Shown in pieces: positions 20,012-29,800 of a stretch of DNA of 64,000 nt. Where the stretch lies: the NCBI GenBank assembly GCA_015229045.1, contig JADGCJ010000006.1, positions 1 to 64,000 on the forward strand. The letters are read 5' to 3'. The DNA is from Magnetococcales bacterium (lineage in GTDB: Bacteria > Pseudomonadota > Magnetococcia > Magnetococcales > DC0425bin3). Position 1 is the stretch's first letter. Every line of letters starts with the position of its first letter. A model generated the notes under the pieces. The model did no database searches, was not told the origin of the DNA, and saw only the letters and a program-made list of their open reading frames with translations. The translations under genes and the position numbers were made by a program.

Positions 20012-20949
20012 GGCTTGTCCGTGACGTACCAGAAGCGAGGTTCGGTGTGCAGATCCTCCTTCAGACGGAAAACCCGCTGATGGGTCAGGACGTGGCGGAT
20101 TTCACTGTCAGGATCCAGCAGGTTGCCAAAGAGACGGGCGCCGGTCGGACAGGCCTCCTGGCAGGCGGGCAGTAATCCCTGGCGGGTGCGTTGCAGGCAG
20201 AAGGTGCACTTTTCCATCACCCCGGCAGAGCGGGGGCGATTGCCCAGATAGTGGGTCTGGGTGGTGATCTCTTCCTTGGCCAGGAGGGGATCCCTCCAGT
20301 TGAAGTGTCGCGCCCAGTAGGGACAGGAGACTGCACAATAACGACAGCCGATACACCAGTCATAATCGATGACCACCATGCCATCGGGCTCTTTCCAGGT
20401 GGCTCCCACCGGGCAGGCCTGCACACAGGGCGGGTCATCGCACTGCTGACACTGGATGGGCAGGTACCATTTTCCGGGAGCGGGAACTTTGTCCGGCTGA
20501 TAATAGGGATCCGCCGCAGAAAAATCCTGTTGGCCCGCAGCCATTTCCAGCACACGAATGTTTTGCAGGGTCTCACCGCGACCGCAGTTGTTCTCCCGGA
20601 CGCAAGCCGTGACACAGCGACGTGTTCCCATACACTTGGAGAGGTTGAGGGCGAAGCCAAAGGCGACGTCGGGCAGGGGAGGGGTGTTGTGGCAGGTGAG
20701 GGTGGCGCCATGAACACGCCTGGCCCGGCGTTCGATGCGGGCCAACGCCGCAGCCACTTCGTCCGGTTCCATGCGCAGGTAATGTTTCTGGAGCAGGCTC
20801 TCCAGGGTGTCCCGCAGAGGGCTTGTGGCAGGCGCCGCCATGGCCACTGCGCCCCCGCCGCCTGCCAGAAGCAGACCGGCAGCACCGCCTTGCAACAAAC
20901 GGCGCCGCCGGGGATCGAGCGGATCCCCTTCTTTGGGAGGGGCACTCAT
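20008..20949 (-). CDS. Tat-exported four-cluster ferredoxin subunit (HybA/DsrO/NrfC-like)
   Basis: 313 residues. A twin-arginine signal (RRRRLLQGGAAGLLLAGG, about 14-31) sends it to the periplasm. Four Cys groups follow: CMGTRRCVTAC, CQQCDDPPCVQACP, CIGCRYCAVSCP and CTFC...CQEACP. The first group has Thr where the second Cys is expected (C-x2-T-x2-C-x3-C), with an extra Cys nearby (ENNC), so cluster 1 may be absent or differently ligated. Overlaps the cytochrome gene upstream and the NrfD gene downstream by 4 bp each. Electron relay between cytochromes and NrfD. Confidence 0.9.
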   Translation of the reverse strand: MSAPPKEGDPLDPRRRRLLQGGAAGLLLAGGGGAVAMAAPATSPLRDTLESLLQKHYLRMEPDEVAAALARIERRARRVHGATLTCHNTPPLPDVAFGFALNLSKCMGTRRCVTACVRENNCGRGETLQNIRVLEMAAGQQDFSAADPYYQPDKVPAPGKWYLPIQCQQCDDPPCVQACPVGATWKEPDGMVVIDYDWCIGCRYCAVSCPYWARHFNWRDPLLAKEEITTQTHYLGNRPRSAGVMEKCTFCLQRTRQGLLPACQEACPTGARLFGNLLDPDSEIRHVLTHQRVFRLKEDLHTEPRFWYVTDKP

Positions 20950-21440
20950 GGCACTCCTCGTCGTGCGCGCGGGGGGGGCGGGTCGGGAACCCAGGGTGGT
21001 ATGGCCGGCTGATGGGCATCATGACACTCCCGGCAGCGCAGGATGGTGCGTGCTCCCCTCCAGCTGCCGACACGCTTGCCATGGATGCCTGCCTGCCATT
21101 TATCGACATTGCGACCATGACACAGGGCGCAACTGCGATCGGCCTCTGTCCAGTCGACCAGGGTGTCGCCACCGGCGCGCAATTTTTCACGCGCATCGGC
21201 GGCGTGGCAATCCAGGCACCACACCCTTCCTTTTCCGTGAGAGAGGGTCATCAGATTGTGGGGTGCTGTCAAGGGACGTGGTCGTGGCAGCGTATCCAGC
21301 CAGGCGTGGCAGGAGGGGCAGTCTGGCCTGGCAACCGAACCCAGACGCGAAAAGGAGGACGCCCCTTCCTCTCCCGAAGCGATGCGCAACCAGGCCAGGG
21401 TTGTTGCCATCACCATCCCGATCCACAAAAAGCGCCCCAC
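20946..21440 (-). CDS. Tetrahaem cytochrome c
   Basis: 164 residues with an N-terminal signal segment (MGRFLWIGMVMATTLAWL) and four CxxCH haem motifs: CPSCH, CLDCH, CALCH and CRECH. A periplasmic electron carrier. Its 3' end overlaps the ferredoxin gene by 4 bp; the pentahaem gene lies 23 bp upstream. The closest functional parallel is the small NrfB/DsrJ/Mcc-type cytochrome that pairs with ferredoxin/NrfD modules, but its sequence family is not clear to me. Confidence 0.88.
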   Translation of the reverse strand: MGRFLWIGMVMATTLAWLRIASGEEGASSFSRLGSVARPDCPSCHAWLDTLPRPRPLTAPHNLMTLSHGKGRVWCLDCHAADAREKLRAGGDTLVDWTEADRSCALCHGRNVDKWQAGIHGKRVGSWRGARTILRCRECHDAHQPAIPPWVPDPPPPRARRGVP

Positions 21441-21463
21441 CCTGCACTCCCCCGTGAACGTTT

Positions 21464-22717
21464 TTATTGTCCCGGGAGCGAGCGTTCGACCTTGGTGAAG
21501 ACCACGGGTTGCATGGCATCGGCGGGGACTTTGTCAGCCATCATCTTCATGATGGGCGGCAGCAGCAAGCCATAGCGCAACTCGGCGCGCACGGTACGAA
21601 CCCCTTTGGCGGGGATGGTGTAGGCCATTGTCCGTGTCTCCTGGGGTTTCAATCGGCTGTCGCCAACGATGGTCGTGGCCATCGCCGGAGGTACGGGCTG
21701 GCCTTGGGCGTCGACCAGTTTCATCATCAGCATGGCTTGAGGATCATCCTTGCCGGGGCCGGTCTGTTCATTTTTCCAGAGGGTTTGGCCCTGGGCGTCC
21801 AGGGCGGTCACCTGAAGGGCGACCCAGCGGAAGGGTGCGCCGGTGGGAAAATTGTGGACCAGATTGTTGCGCAGGGTGACTGTCGCTGCCACCTGTTCCC
21901 CCTGTTGCGTGGCGACCAGATCCAGGGTGACGCCGCGTTTCAGCATGGCCGGATCGTGTCCACCGGCCATGGTGTGGTTGGCATGTCCCTTGACCGTCGG
22001 CATATGGCAGGATTGACAGGTGACCGTTTGGCCGGCGGCTGACAATTCTGGTCCTGTGGCGCAAAGGGGAACGCCTTGCGGGTTGTTGTGTTGTTCATGA
22101 CAGCCGAGGCAGAGACCGGAACTTTGGAACAATCCCCCATTCTGGACATGTGGATAGGGGTTGATGGTTGGTTTGCCACCCTCTCCCGCTCCCGGGGCCA
22201 GGGTCGGCGTACGCCCGCTGTAAGCGCCGTAGGGGCCTTGCAAACCCTTTTGGCTGAAGGTGTAGCTGGCAGATCCCACACGCAGCTTGCCATCCTCTCC
22301 CTTGGTGCCGTGGAATGTTTCCATGGTGTGGCAGCTGACGCAATTCACCCCTTCCTGGTAGGCTGGCATGGCATCCAGCTTGGTTTTGCCATCCAGGGCG
22401 GCGTTGGGGGTGTGACAGTGCAGGCATTCGGGATAACCCCCCGTTTTTGGGTTTTTCACCCCCTCTTGAGTCGGATCGCCAATCATGGCCCGATACATGG
22501 CCCCATGCAGGGGATCCTGGAGAGCCGAGCTTTGCGCGTGGATGGAGCCCTGCCATTCGTTGAAGATCTCCTGATGGCACTCTCCACAAACCGCTGCTGA
22601 AATGTGTTGAAGGGGAGGGCGTTCCTTGTCGGCACGGGCGTCCGTTGCACCCAGCAGGCAGGCAGCGACAAAGAGACCATTGGCCAGGAATATTTTCCAA
22701 ACACGATTCAGGATCAT
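21464..22717 (-). CDS. Pentahaem cytochrome c (cytochrome c-554-like)
   Basis: 417 residues; signal peptide to about residue 30 (LLGATDARA). Five CxxCH motifs: CGECH, CLHCH, CVSCH, CLGCH and CQSCH, all in the first 235 residues, with additional His (HANHTMAGGHD) that could serve as distal ligands. The remaining 180 residues form a haem-free beta-rich domain (LVHNFPTGAPFRWVALQVTALD), as in the cytochrome c-554 family. First gene of the redox module; promoter should lie in 22718-22900. Whether it is an enzyme or a carrier cannot be told from sequence. Confidence 0.85.
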   Translation of the reverse strand: MILNRVWKIFLANGLFVAACLLGATDARADKERPPLQHISAAVCGECHQEIFNEWQGSIHAQSSALQDPLHGAMYRAMIGDPTQEGVKNPKTGGYPECLHCHTPNAALDGKTKLDAMPAYQEGVNCVSCHTMETFHGTKGEDGKLRVGSASYTFSQKGLQGPYGAYSGRTPTLAPGAGEGGKPTINPYPHVQNGGLFQSSGLCLGCHEQHNNPQGVPLCATGPELSAAGQTVTCQSCHMPTVKGHANHTMAGGHDPAMLKRGVTLDLVATQQGEQVAATVTLRNNLVHNFPTGAPFRWVALQVTALDAQGQTLWKNEQTGPGKDDPQAMLMMKLVDAQGQPVPPAMATTIVGDSRLKPQETRTMAYTIPAKGVRTVRAELRYGLLLPPIMKMMADKVPADAMQPVVFTKVERSLPGQ

Positions 22718-22915
22718 CCGCTCGACTCCCTTTTTGCCGTGAGAAGGTCATTTTGTCCAAGCCCGGGATCTCTCCACGATGACTGACCAAAATCCAGCGG
22801 ATGGTAACATAAAGAATCCTTCTTTTCACCACCCGCCGAAATGAAGCACCCTCTTTGTGGTGGCGAGCGGTTGTTCGGGAAATTATTTCCAGTCTGTCGG
22901 GGAACAATCTGCCGA

Positions 22916-22972
22916 CACCCACCAGGACTCTGTCCTGGACCTGTCCGGTTGCCAGACCCTTGGACCCCGATG
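22916..22972 (+). repeat. REP-like dispersed repeat, family R1 (copy C, diverged)
   Basis: Shares CCACCAGGACTCTGTCCTGG with copy B and ends with TTGGACCCCGATGCCC; the middle palindrome has drifted. Intergenic. Confidence 0.7.
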
Positions 22973-23070
22973 CCCAAAGGCGATCATGGCCTCGGGCGTG
23001 TCAGTTTCAAATGCGATGGCCCTGCTATTTGGGCAGTTGCCAATTGTGGCACAAATATTGAATGAATCTA

Positions 23071-23140
23071 CTGCAAGCGTTGCGCAGTGGTTTTCGTGAT
23101 CAGAGGGTGGAGGGAGGCTTCCCCCGTTCATGAAGGTCAG
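23071..23140 (-). repeat. Dispersed repeat family R2, copy 4 (intergenic)
   Basis: On the minus strand it reads TTCATGAACGGGGGAAGC, CCTCCCTCCACCCTC, then a drifted CACTGCGCAACGCTTG block. Read in the same frame as the genic copies it would give [20 protein letters not shown], close to [19 protein letters not shown] in the hybrid kinase. Confidence 0.75.
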
Positions 23141-23799
23141 GTGCATTCCGCTCATCCCCTCGCATGGGGAGGCGCATCAATCCCTACATTTCTCAGGAGA
23201 CGGTTCTCATGGCATTCATCATTCATTCGGGTCGGAGCAACAGGTGTCCCGGTTTGAAATCAGCGTGGCTCGCATCCAACCAGGATTTGTCCTGCACGGA
23301 TGCCACCACCATGGACCTGCATTTTGCGCATAGACTGGCACACCATTCGCGGATGATGTTCAAGCCCGTGCAACGCATTTTCCGAGAGACATCCATCCAT
23401 CAGGTCATTCGGAACATTTGCACCGAGTCCATCGGCGCCATGGTCATGTCACCGTCGTTGTCACGCATGAACTGGCCAGGAAATGGCAGTTTTCAGGAGG
23501 AGTTCGCTCTGCACTGGAGTGCCCCCCAGACGCTGCAATAAACCGACCGCAGGATTTCATGTTGTTGACAGTGTCAGATTGTCGACGGCGGGCTCCGTTG
23601 TTGTTTCCGGGAGGTTGGGTCGCAGGGTTCGGCCGGCCCTGCGTCTCTCGTTGTCGATTTTTCACTGATCGCGGCGAGTCCTGGCATCGTCTCTCCTGAC
23701 CTCGTCAACCGGGTCGGCGCTCTGTGCTCGCAGGGGGACCGAAACGGCAAAAGTGGCAAAAAAGGATGCGACAGGAAGTCCGGTTTTCATGAGAAACGC

Positions 23800-23833
23800 A
23801 ACTGCCCAGGTACCTCCTCAAGAAAGGCCTGGA
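23800..23833 (+). repeat. Dispersed repeat family R3 (copy 2)
   Basis: Matches 13780-13813 with one base change (CCTCCTC versus CCCCCTC). It lies 35 bp from the end of mshG; no R1 copy adjoins it here. Confidence 0.75.
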
Positions 23834-23867
23834 GCAGAGGCCACTCGCGGGGCGAGAGCCGCATCCA

Positions 23868-25103
23868 TCATCCACCGCCCATTTTTGAGATCAACTGATA
23901 AACAGGTGCAAACAAGGCAACAATGATCAGCATGAACAGGCCACCACCAATGGCCAGCGCAACTGGCTCAATGATTTTGCCAATATTGGCCACGATCAGC
24001 TCCAGCTTGACCCTGTAATCCTCGGCAACATACTTAAGCTGATCGGAAAGAGTACCGCTCTGTTCACCAACGCCGATCATACGCACGACAAAACTGGGAA
24101 AAATGTTGGCCGCATGGAAGGAGTCACGCAACCCTGTTCCCTGCATGAGCTGCGAACGCACCTGAGCCAGTTTTTCCTTGTAAACCTCGTTTTTGAGATT
24201 TTGGCTCATGGTGTCCAGACTCTTGAATATGTCGACGCCAGACTGCAGCATGAGGCTGAGATACTCGGTTATGAAGGCAAGATTGAAGGACTGAATGATC
24301 ATCTTCAGAACCGGCACCTTCAGCCAGAGACCATGAAAAAACCTCCTGCTGGGCTGATGCATGCTATTTAAAAGTTTCAGCAACCTGTAGGTGACGAAGA
24401 GTGTCCCCAGGATGTACAAGAGATACTGCTTCAAAAAGTCCGAAAGGTTCATGACCGCTATGGTGAACCATGGGAGTTTCAGTTCGGCCGATTTGAAGAG
24501 ATCGCTCAAGACGGGAGCAACGATAACCAGCCAGAAAGCGATGGCCGAAAAAATGGCCGTAAACATGAACGCAGGGTAGATCAAGGCCGACTTGGTGTCC
24601 TTGACGATACGGTCGACACGCTTGACATGCTCTCCGGCGTCTTTGAGAGTCCGATCCAGGTTGCCGCTCTCTTCACCAAGCCTGACCAGAAAAACCATCG
24701 ATCCAGGAAAGTGTTGCGGGTATGCCTTGACCGCCTCGGCCATGCTGACACCACCCTCGATGCGCATGACAATCTCCCCGCCGAGGCGTGCCAGTGTGGT
24801 GTTGTCATGTTCAGCCATGGCATCCTTGATGGCCGTTATCAAGGGGATACCGGCAGCCAACATGACCGCGACGTTGCTCAGGGATTCAGCCAGCTCCGCT
24901 TTGGTGATGGGCTTGGCAAAGAAACCCACCAGCAGGTTGATCAGCCCGGAGAGCAGGGGGGGGACGATCTCGGCAAAGAGGACAGTGCTGCCCTTTTTCT
25001 CCAGATAGGTCATGGCCGAGATGGGGTTCTGGAAAGGCAGTTCGACAAATCCGCCCTGCATCCGTCCATCTTTATCGATCAGTTTGTAACGAAAATAAGC
25101 CAT
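23868..25103 (-). CDS. mshG: MSHA/type IV pilus inner-membrane platform protein (GspF/PilC family)
   Basis: 411 residues with two T2SS-F domains (about 65-190 and 270-395), each followed by membrane segments; MLAAGIPLITAIKDAM and LMLQSGVDIFKSLDTM are the paired motifs, and GEESGNLDRTL / GEQSGTLSDQL the paired turns. It forms the membrane platform on which the MshE motor acts. Lies 12 bp after mshE. Distinguished from PilC/GspF by its neighbours (mshL, mshM, mshN types). Confidence 0.88.
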   Translation of the reverse strand: MAYFRYKLIDKDGRMQGGFVELPFQNPISAMTYLEKKGSTVLFAEIVPPLLSGLINLLVGFFAKPITKAELAESLSNVAVMLAAGIPLITAIKDAMAEHDNTTLARLGGEIVMRIEGGVSMAEAVKAYPQHFPGSMVFLVRLGEESGNLDRTLKDAGEHVKRVDRIVKDTKSALIYPAFMFTAIFSAIAFWLVIVAPVLSDLFKSAELKLPWFTIAVMNLSDFLKQYLLYILGTLFVTYRLLKLLNSMHQPSRRFFHGLWLKVPVLKMIIQSFNLAFITEYLSLMLQSGVDIFKSLDTMSQNLKNEVYKEKLAQVRSQLMQGTGLRDSFHAANIFPSFVVRMIGVGEQSGTLSDQLKYVAEDYRVKLELIVANIGKIIEPVALAIGGGLFMLIIVALFAPVYQLISKMGGG

Positions 25104-25115
25104 GGAGCGATTCCC

Positions 25116-26765
25116 TTAGTAACCCAGAACCCGAATAACCTCATTGACGGATATTTCGCCCCGTTTCAATTTGGCACGAGCGTTATCCATGATCTCCAGG
25201 AAGCCGCCTTCCTTGGCCGTTTTAAGCATATCATCCAGGTGATCATCCCGGGCGATCTGGGTGGAGAGGGCCTTGTCGATCTTGAGTATTTCATAAACCA
25301 GCGTACGTCCGAGGAAACCGGAGCCAAAGCAGGTCGGGCATCCCTTCCCTCGATAGAGCACCTTGATGGTGGGATCGCCGACGTAGGCCAGCTCTTCCTC
25401 GGTGGGTTGATACTCTTCGCGGCAACTGTTGCAGATACGCCGGACCAGACGCTGGCTGACCACCCCGACCAGGGAGTCGGCCACCATGAACGAGGGAATG
25501 CCCAGGGAGCGCAGACGGGGCAGGGCGCCAAAAGCGGTGTTGGTGTGCAGAGTCGAAAGCACCAGGTGTCCGGTTTCCGAGGCGGAAATGGCGGTCTCGG
25601 CGGTCTCTTTGTCACGGACTTCGCCGACCAGGATGACATCCGGGTCATGTCGGAGAAAATGGCGGATGGCCGAGGCAAAGGTATAACCGGCCTTGACGTT
25701 GATCTGGGTTTGCCGCACCAGGGGAATGCGGTATTCGATCGGGTTTTCGACGGTCAGGACGTTTTTCTCGGTGAGGTTCAAAGCCCGGACCGCTGCATAG
25801 AGGGTCGTGGTTTTTCCGGATCCGGTGGGGCCTGTCAGCAGGACGATGCCGAATGGTTCATTGAATATTTGCCGCAACAGGGCGATGTCGTCTGGTTCAA
25901 AGCCCAGCTGGGTCATGCTCATGAAGTCGCTGCGCATGGGAAGCAGACGCATCACGACGTTTTCGCCGAAGGGGCAGACTGTTGTCGAGACACGGAAATC
26001 GTAGCGACTGTTCAGGATCATTTCGGAAAAGCTGCCGTCCTGGGGCAGGCGCTGCTCGGCGATATCCATGTCCGCCCGCATCTTGATCGTCGAGATCAGG
26101 CGCTTCATGTTGATGGGCATGGCAAACATGGAACGCATCACACCGTCGACCCGGAAGGCGATATTGATGGTCCGGTCCATGGGGCGAATGTGAATGTCCG
26201 ATGCCCGCATTTTGACAGCAAACTGGAACAGATTGCTGATGAAGGGATCCAATGTCCGGACGTCGTCGACGTCTGCCGTCAACAACTGGAGTTCCCTCTG
26301 CAGCAGCTTCTCGACAGGATTTTCCAGAAAATAATAATAATACTGGACAGCATTGCGTATCTTGTTTTTCTCACCCTGACGAAACTTCGGACGCAGACCC
26401 GTATGCCGGGTGATCAGCTTTTCCAACTGCCCCACGTCATCGTTGGCAGAGATGACCTGCATATCGGAACCGGCGTGGCTGAGGGGCAAAAAGTGGTGCA
26501 GTTCGCAGAGGTTCTGGTTGAACAGGCGCAGCGTGTCCTCGTTGGGGATCACCCGGTCCACATCCACATATTCGCGTTTTTCCTGCTCGGCGATGGTGGT
26601 TGCCACATCGTACTGGGACACGAAACCAAGTCTCTCGAGAATTTCACCAACCTTCTCCTTGGTGATCTTCTGGTCCTGAAGAGCCAGTTCAATGTGGTCC
26701 TGAGTGATGAGTTGCTTTTCCTTGAGCAACTCCCCCATTGGTTTTTTTTGTACGCCTTCAGCCAT
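25116..26765 (-). CDS. mshE: MSHA-like pilus assembly ATPase (GspE/PilB family)
   Basis: 549-residue hexameric motor ATPase. An N-terminal MshEN-type domain (about 10-155; in the family this can bind cyclic di-GMP), then the ATPase core: Walker A GPTGSGKTTTLYA, Asp box, Walker B DPDVILVGEVRDKET, His box (ETGHLVLSTLHTN) and a tetracysteine zinc site (CNSC...CPTC). Start at 26765 (MAEGVQKK) since AAGGA lies 8 bases upstream; an ATG 9 bp earlier sits against that motif. Between the MshM-like gene and mshG. Confidence 0.9.
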   Translation of the reverse strand: MAEGVQKKPMGELLKEKQLITQDHIELALQDQKITKEKVGEILERLGFVSQYDVATTIAEQEKREYVDVDRVIPNEDTLRLFNQNLCELHHFLPLSHAGSDMQVISANDDVGQLEKLITRHTGLRPKFRQGEKNKIRNAVQYYYYFLENPVEKLLQRELQLLTADVDDVRTLDPFISNLFQFAVKMRASDIHIRPMDRTINIAFRVDGVMRSMFAMPINMKRLISTIKMRADMDIAEQRLPQDGSFSEMILNSRYDFRVSTTVCPFGENVVMRLLPMRSDFMSMTQLGFEPDDIALLRQIFNEPFGIVLLTGPTGSGKTTTLYAAVRALNLTEKNVLTVENPIEYRIPLVRQTQINVKAGYTFASAIRHFLRHDPDVILVGEVRDKETAETAISASETGHLVLSTLHTNTAFGALPRLRSLGIPSFMVADSLVGVVSQRLVRRICNSCREEYQPTEEELAYVGDPTIKVLYRGKGCPTCFGSGFLGRTLVYEILKIDKALSTQIARDDHLDDMLKTAKEGGFLEIMDNARAKLKRGEISVNEVIRVLGY

Positions 26766-26813
26766 GATTGCCATCCTTTTCTGTCAACTTTCAGAACCCG
26801 GAAAGTTCAAAGA

Positions 26814-29800
26814 TCACCCCTGTCCATTCATGCCAGATGCTTCTGGACGATACTCCAGGATGAGTCTCTCCTGCCTGATGTAGCGGGCCAGGTCTTTGGA
26901 CAGGATTTCGGCCTGATCCCGGGTGGGTACAGGACCAACCCGGACGGTTACCCATTTTTTGCCGGTCTCCCTGGAGCGAATCAGCGATGTGAAAACACGA
27001 AACCCTTTATTCTGCAACATCTTGACAACATCATTGAAGTCGGCGCTTTCGTCAAAACTGGCGACCTGAACCACCCATTGCACCCCGTCGTCCTGGACGG
27101 CACCTCCGGCGGGAGGAGGGGATGCCGCCGGAAGGGGGTTCCGTACTGGTTTTGGACTGGGTGTCGCTTTTTCTTCGGCTGGTTTTGACGCAGCCACTTT
27201 CGACTGCCGCATCAGGAGAAACAGGGTGGCTGAATCGGGACGCCCGGTCAACGGAATACCTGCATTTTTCTGGAAGTGTGCCAGAGAGGCGAGAGTATAT
27301 CGGCCCACGATCCCATCCACAGGCGCTGTATAAACGCCCTTGTTTGCCAAAGCCTCCTGCAATTTCCGGACATCATCGCCGCTCTGGCTGAAATAGATCA
27401 CATCCATCCAGAAAGGTGGTTTCCAGAACAGCATATACTTTTTGGTCCCGCCATCCGGAGTGTACGGGAAGATGGCATACTCTTTCGGGTCCATTCCTGC
27501 GGGTAATTGTTCCAGTTGAACCAATCTGTAGCCGGACTCGCGAGCGATCTTTTGCTCGACGGCTTCCAGCGAGCCATCTTTCAAGCCACGGGAAAACGCC
27601 GCCGCAAATTGTTCCAGATTATAGTGAACCATGAAACTGAGCAGTTCAGGGGGGATCCTGGCCACGATGTCGGAGTTGTCTTTGTGCGCTTGCAGGCGAC
27701 TTTGCACATCGCCCACCATCTGCTGGGCATGGCGCGCCTGTTCCTGCATGGCCGTTATTTGAACTTTGGCGCCATGCGCTTCAGCTTCGGCACTCTGTCT
27801 TGCCTTTTGCAGTTCCAGAAGCTGGCTTTGCACCTGGTCGTCGGTCAGCCCCACCTGTTTTTTTTGATACTCTTTTTGCAACTCTTCGGCGCGCTGTTGT
27901 GCAGCCTCGGCTTTTGCCAGGGCCTTTTCGACCTCGGACCGCAATCCGCTGGCAGCACTTTCGGCTTTTTGCCGTGCCTTGTCCAATTCGGTCAGACGTT
28001 TTTCGTAGAGTTCCTGGTTGATCCCTTTGGGGGTTGCGGTGTTGACGGCATAGGATTGTCGGAACTCGGCCAGCATGGCTCCGGCACGTTTGCCGGAATC
28101 GGCGATTTTTGTTTCGGCTTCGGCGCGAGCGCTGCGAATCTCTTCCAGAGATTTCCGGCGCTCTTTCTGCCACTCGGTCTCGCGCTCGGCAAGTTCTTGT
28201 TTCATTTTGGCGACAACGGTCTGGGCATTTTTCTTGACATCCTCGACCTGGGCCATGGCTTGTGCCGCTTCGGCGCGAGCCTTGCTGACCTCCGCTTCGG
28301 CTTTCTCGCGCAACTCCTTGGCCTTGTTCAGTTTGTCCTCTTGTTCGCGGCTCTGTCTGGTCAGTTCGGCTGTCTCTTTGACGCGGGCTTCGGCTTCGGC
28401 ACGCGCCTGGGCCTCCTGTTTGCGGGCTTCGGCTGTCTCTGCCTGGGCTTTCTCCTGTTCAGCGAAGGCCAACGTCAATGCCTTGGTCTGTTCCTGGATG
28501 GCCGCCTTGATCTTGATCAGCTCCTCCTGGGCGCGTATCCCCTCTTGTTCTCCCTTTTGTCGCGCCGCTGCGGATTGGCGCAACAACTCTTCCTGGCGTT
28601 TGGCCTCTTCCTGCGCAAGATTCATGGCTTTTTCAGACTGCGAAACCTTTGCTTCGGCCTCTTCGCGTATTTTTCGCGCCTGGGCCAGGGCGTCCTGAAA
28701 GAGCTGCCCCTCTTTTCCGTCCTTGCTTTGGGCCACCCGGGTCAGGGCCTGTGCTTCGCGTATCTGCGCCTGGGAGACCTCCAGTTGGGCGCGTTCCTGG
28801 GACAGGCGCGCCTGGGCGATTTCAGCCCGGGATGCCTCCTGGGCCGCTTTGGCCTTCAACTCCTCGGCATGGGCTTTTTCCTGGGCTGCCCGCGCCTTGG
28901 CGGCCTCTTTTTCAGCGTTTTGTTGCAACAGTCTGGCTTTGGCAAGCTCTGTGGATACCGTATCGCTCTTGACAGCCAACCCCTGCGACAAAAAGCCCGG
29001 ATGCAGGACAATCCACACCAGAGCGGCGGTGAGGGCAGCGGCACCTGCCCCCATCGTCAACCATCGTTTCCAAGGTTTTTTGGGCATGCCAAAACCGACT
29101 TCGGCAGCCACTTCCATCAACAGGCGTCTGCTGATTCGATGTGTGTTGTAGGCAAAGAGGCCGTACAGACAGCGATCCATCAAATTGTTGATGCGTCTCG
29201 GGTTGCCACCTGTCAGCGCATGCATCACCTTGAAGATCCGGTCGGATATCTGTACCCCGCCCTGTGAACCGGCTGTGCTCAACTTGAAATAGACGTACTG
29301 CTTCAGCTCTTCACGATCCAGAGGACGCACTTCTGCATGAACGACGACGCGGCTTTTCAATTGCCGCATCTCATGTGTGTTCAGTTTATCGATCAGTTCA
29401 GGCTGGCCAACGAGGAGGATTTGAACGAGTTTCTCGGCGTTGGTCTCCAGGTTGGAGATCATCCGGATCAGTTCCAGACTCTCCGTCGAGAGATTCTGGG
29501 CATCATCGATAATGATGGCGCAATTTTTCCCAATGGCATACCGATCCATCAAGAAACGGTTCAATGCTTCAATCCGACCTTGCAGGGTGTTATCGCCGGT
29601 GGCGATGCCAAAATCCTTGACGATTTCGTTGAGAAGATCCGACCCTTGCAAAAATGTATTGAACACCAGAGCCGATTCAACCCCTTCTCCATCCAGAAGG
29701 CGCAGAATTCTCTGGCTGATGGTTGTCTTGCCCAGACCGACTTCGCCGGTAATGACCAGGAAACCCTTGCGCGTGAAGATGCTGTGCAGTATCTCGGAGA

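Larger units (their letters stand above)
22718..23867. other. Gene-poor stretch of about 1.15 kb holding dispersed repeats
   Basis: Upstream of the pentahaem cytochrome gene and downstream of mshG. Open frames here (for example 23164-23541, plus strand, 125 codons) resemble no family and lack a ribosome-binding site. It contains an R1 repeat (22916-22972), an R2 repeat on the minus strand (23071-23140) and an R3 repeat (23800-23833). The rest may be decayed sequence. No terminator for the pilus operon was recognised. Confidence 0.6.

Noticed and set aside
23164..23541. A 125-codon plus-strand open frame in the gap between operons
   Set aside because: No ribosome-binding site, no recognisable family, and unusual composition; not supported as a gene.
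24627..27188. An 853-codon open frame on the plus strand
   Set aside because: It runs antisense to mshG, mshE and the MshM-like gene, whose motifs are unmistakable; its translation is rich in His, Asp and Gln with no domain. It arises from codon bias on the true strand.
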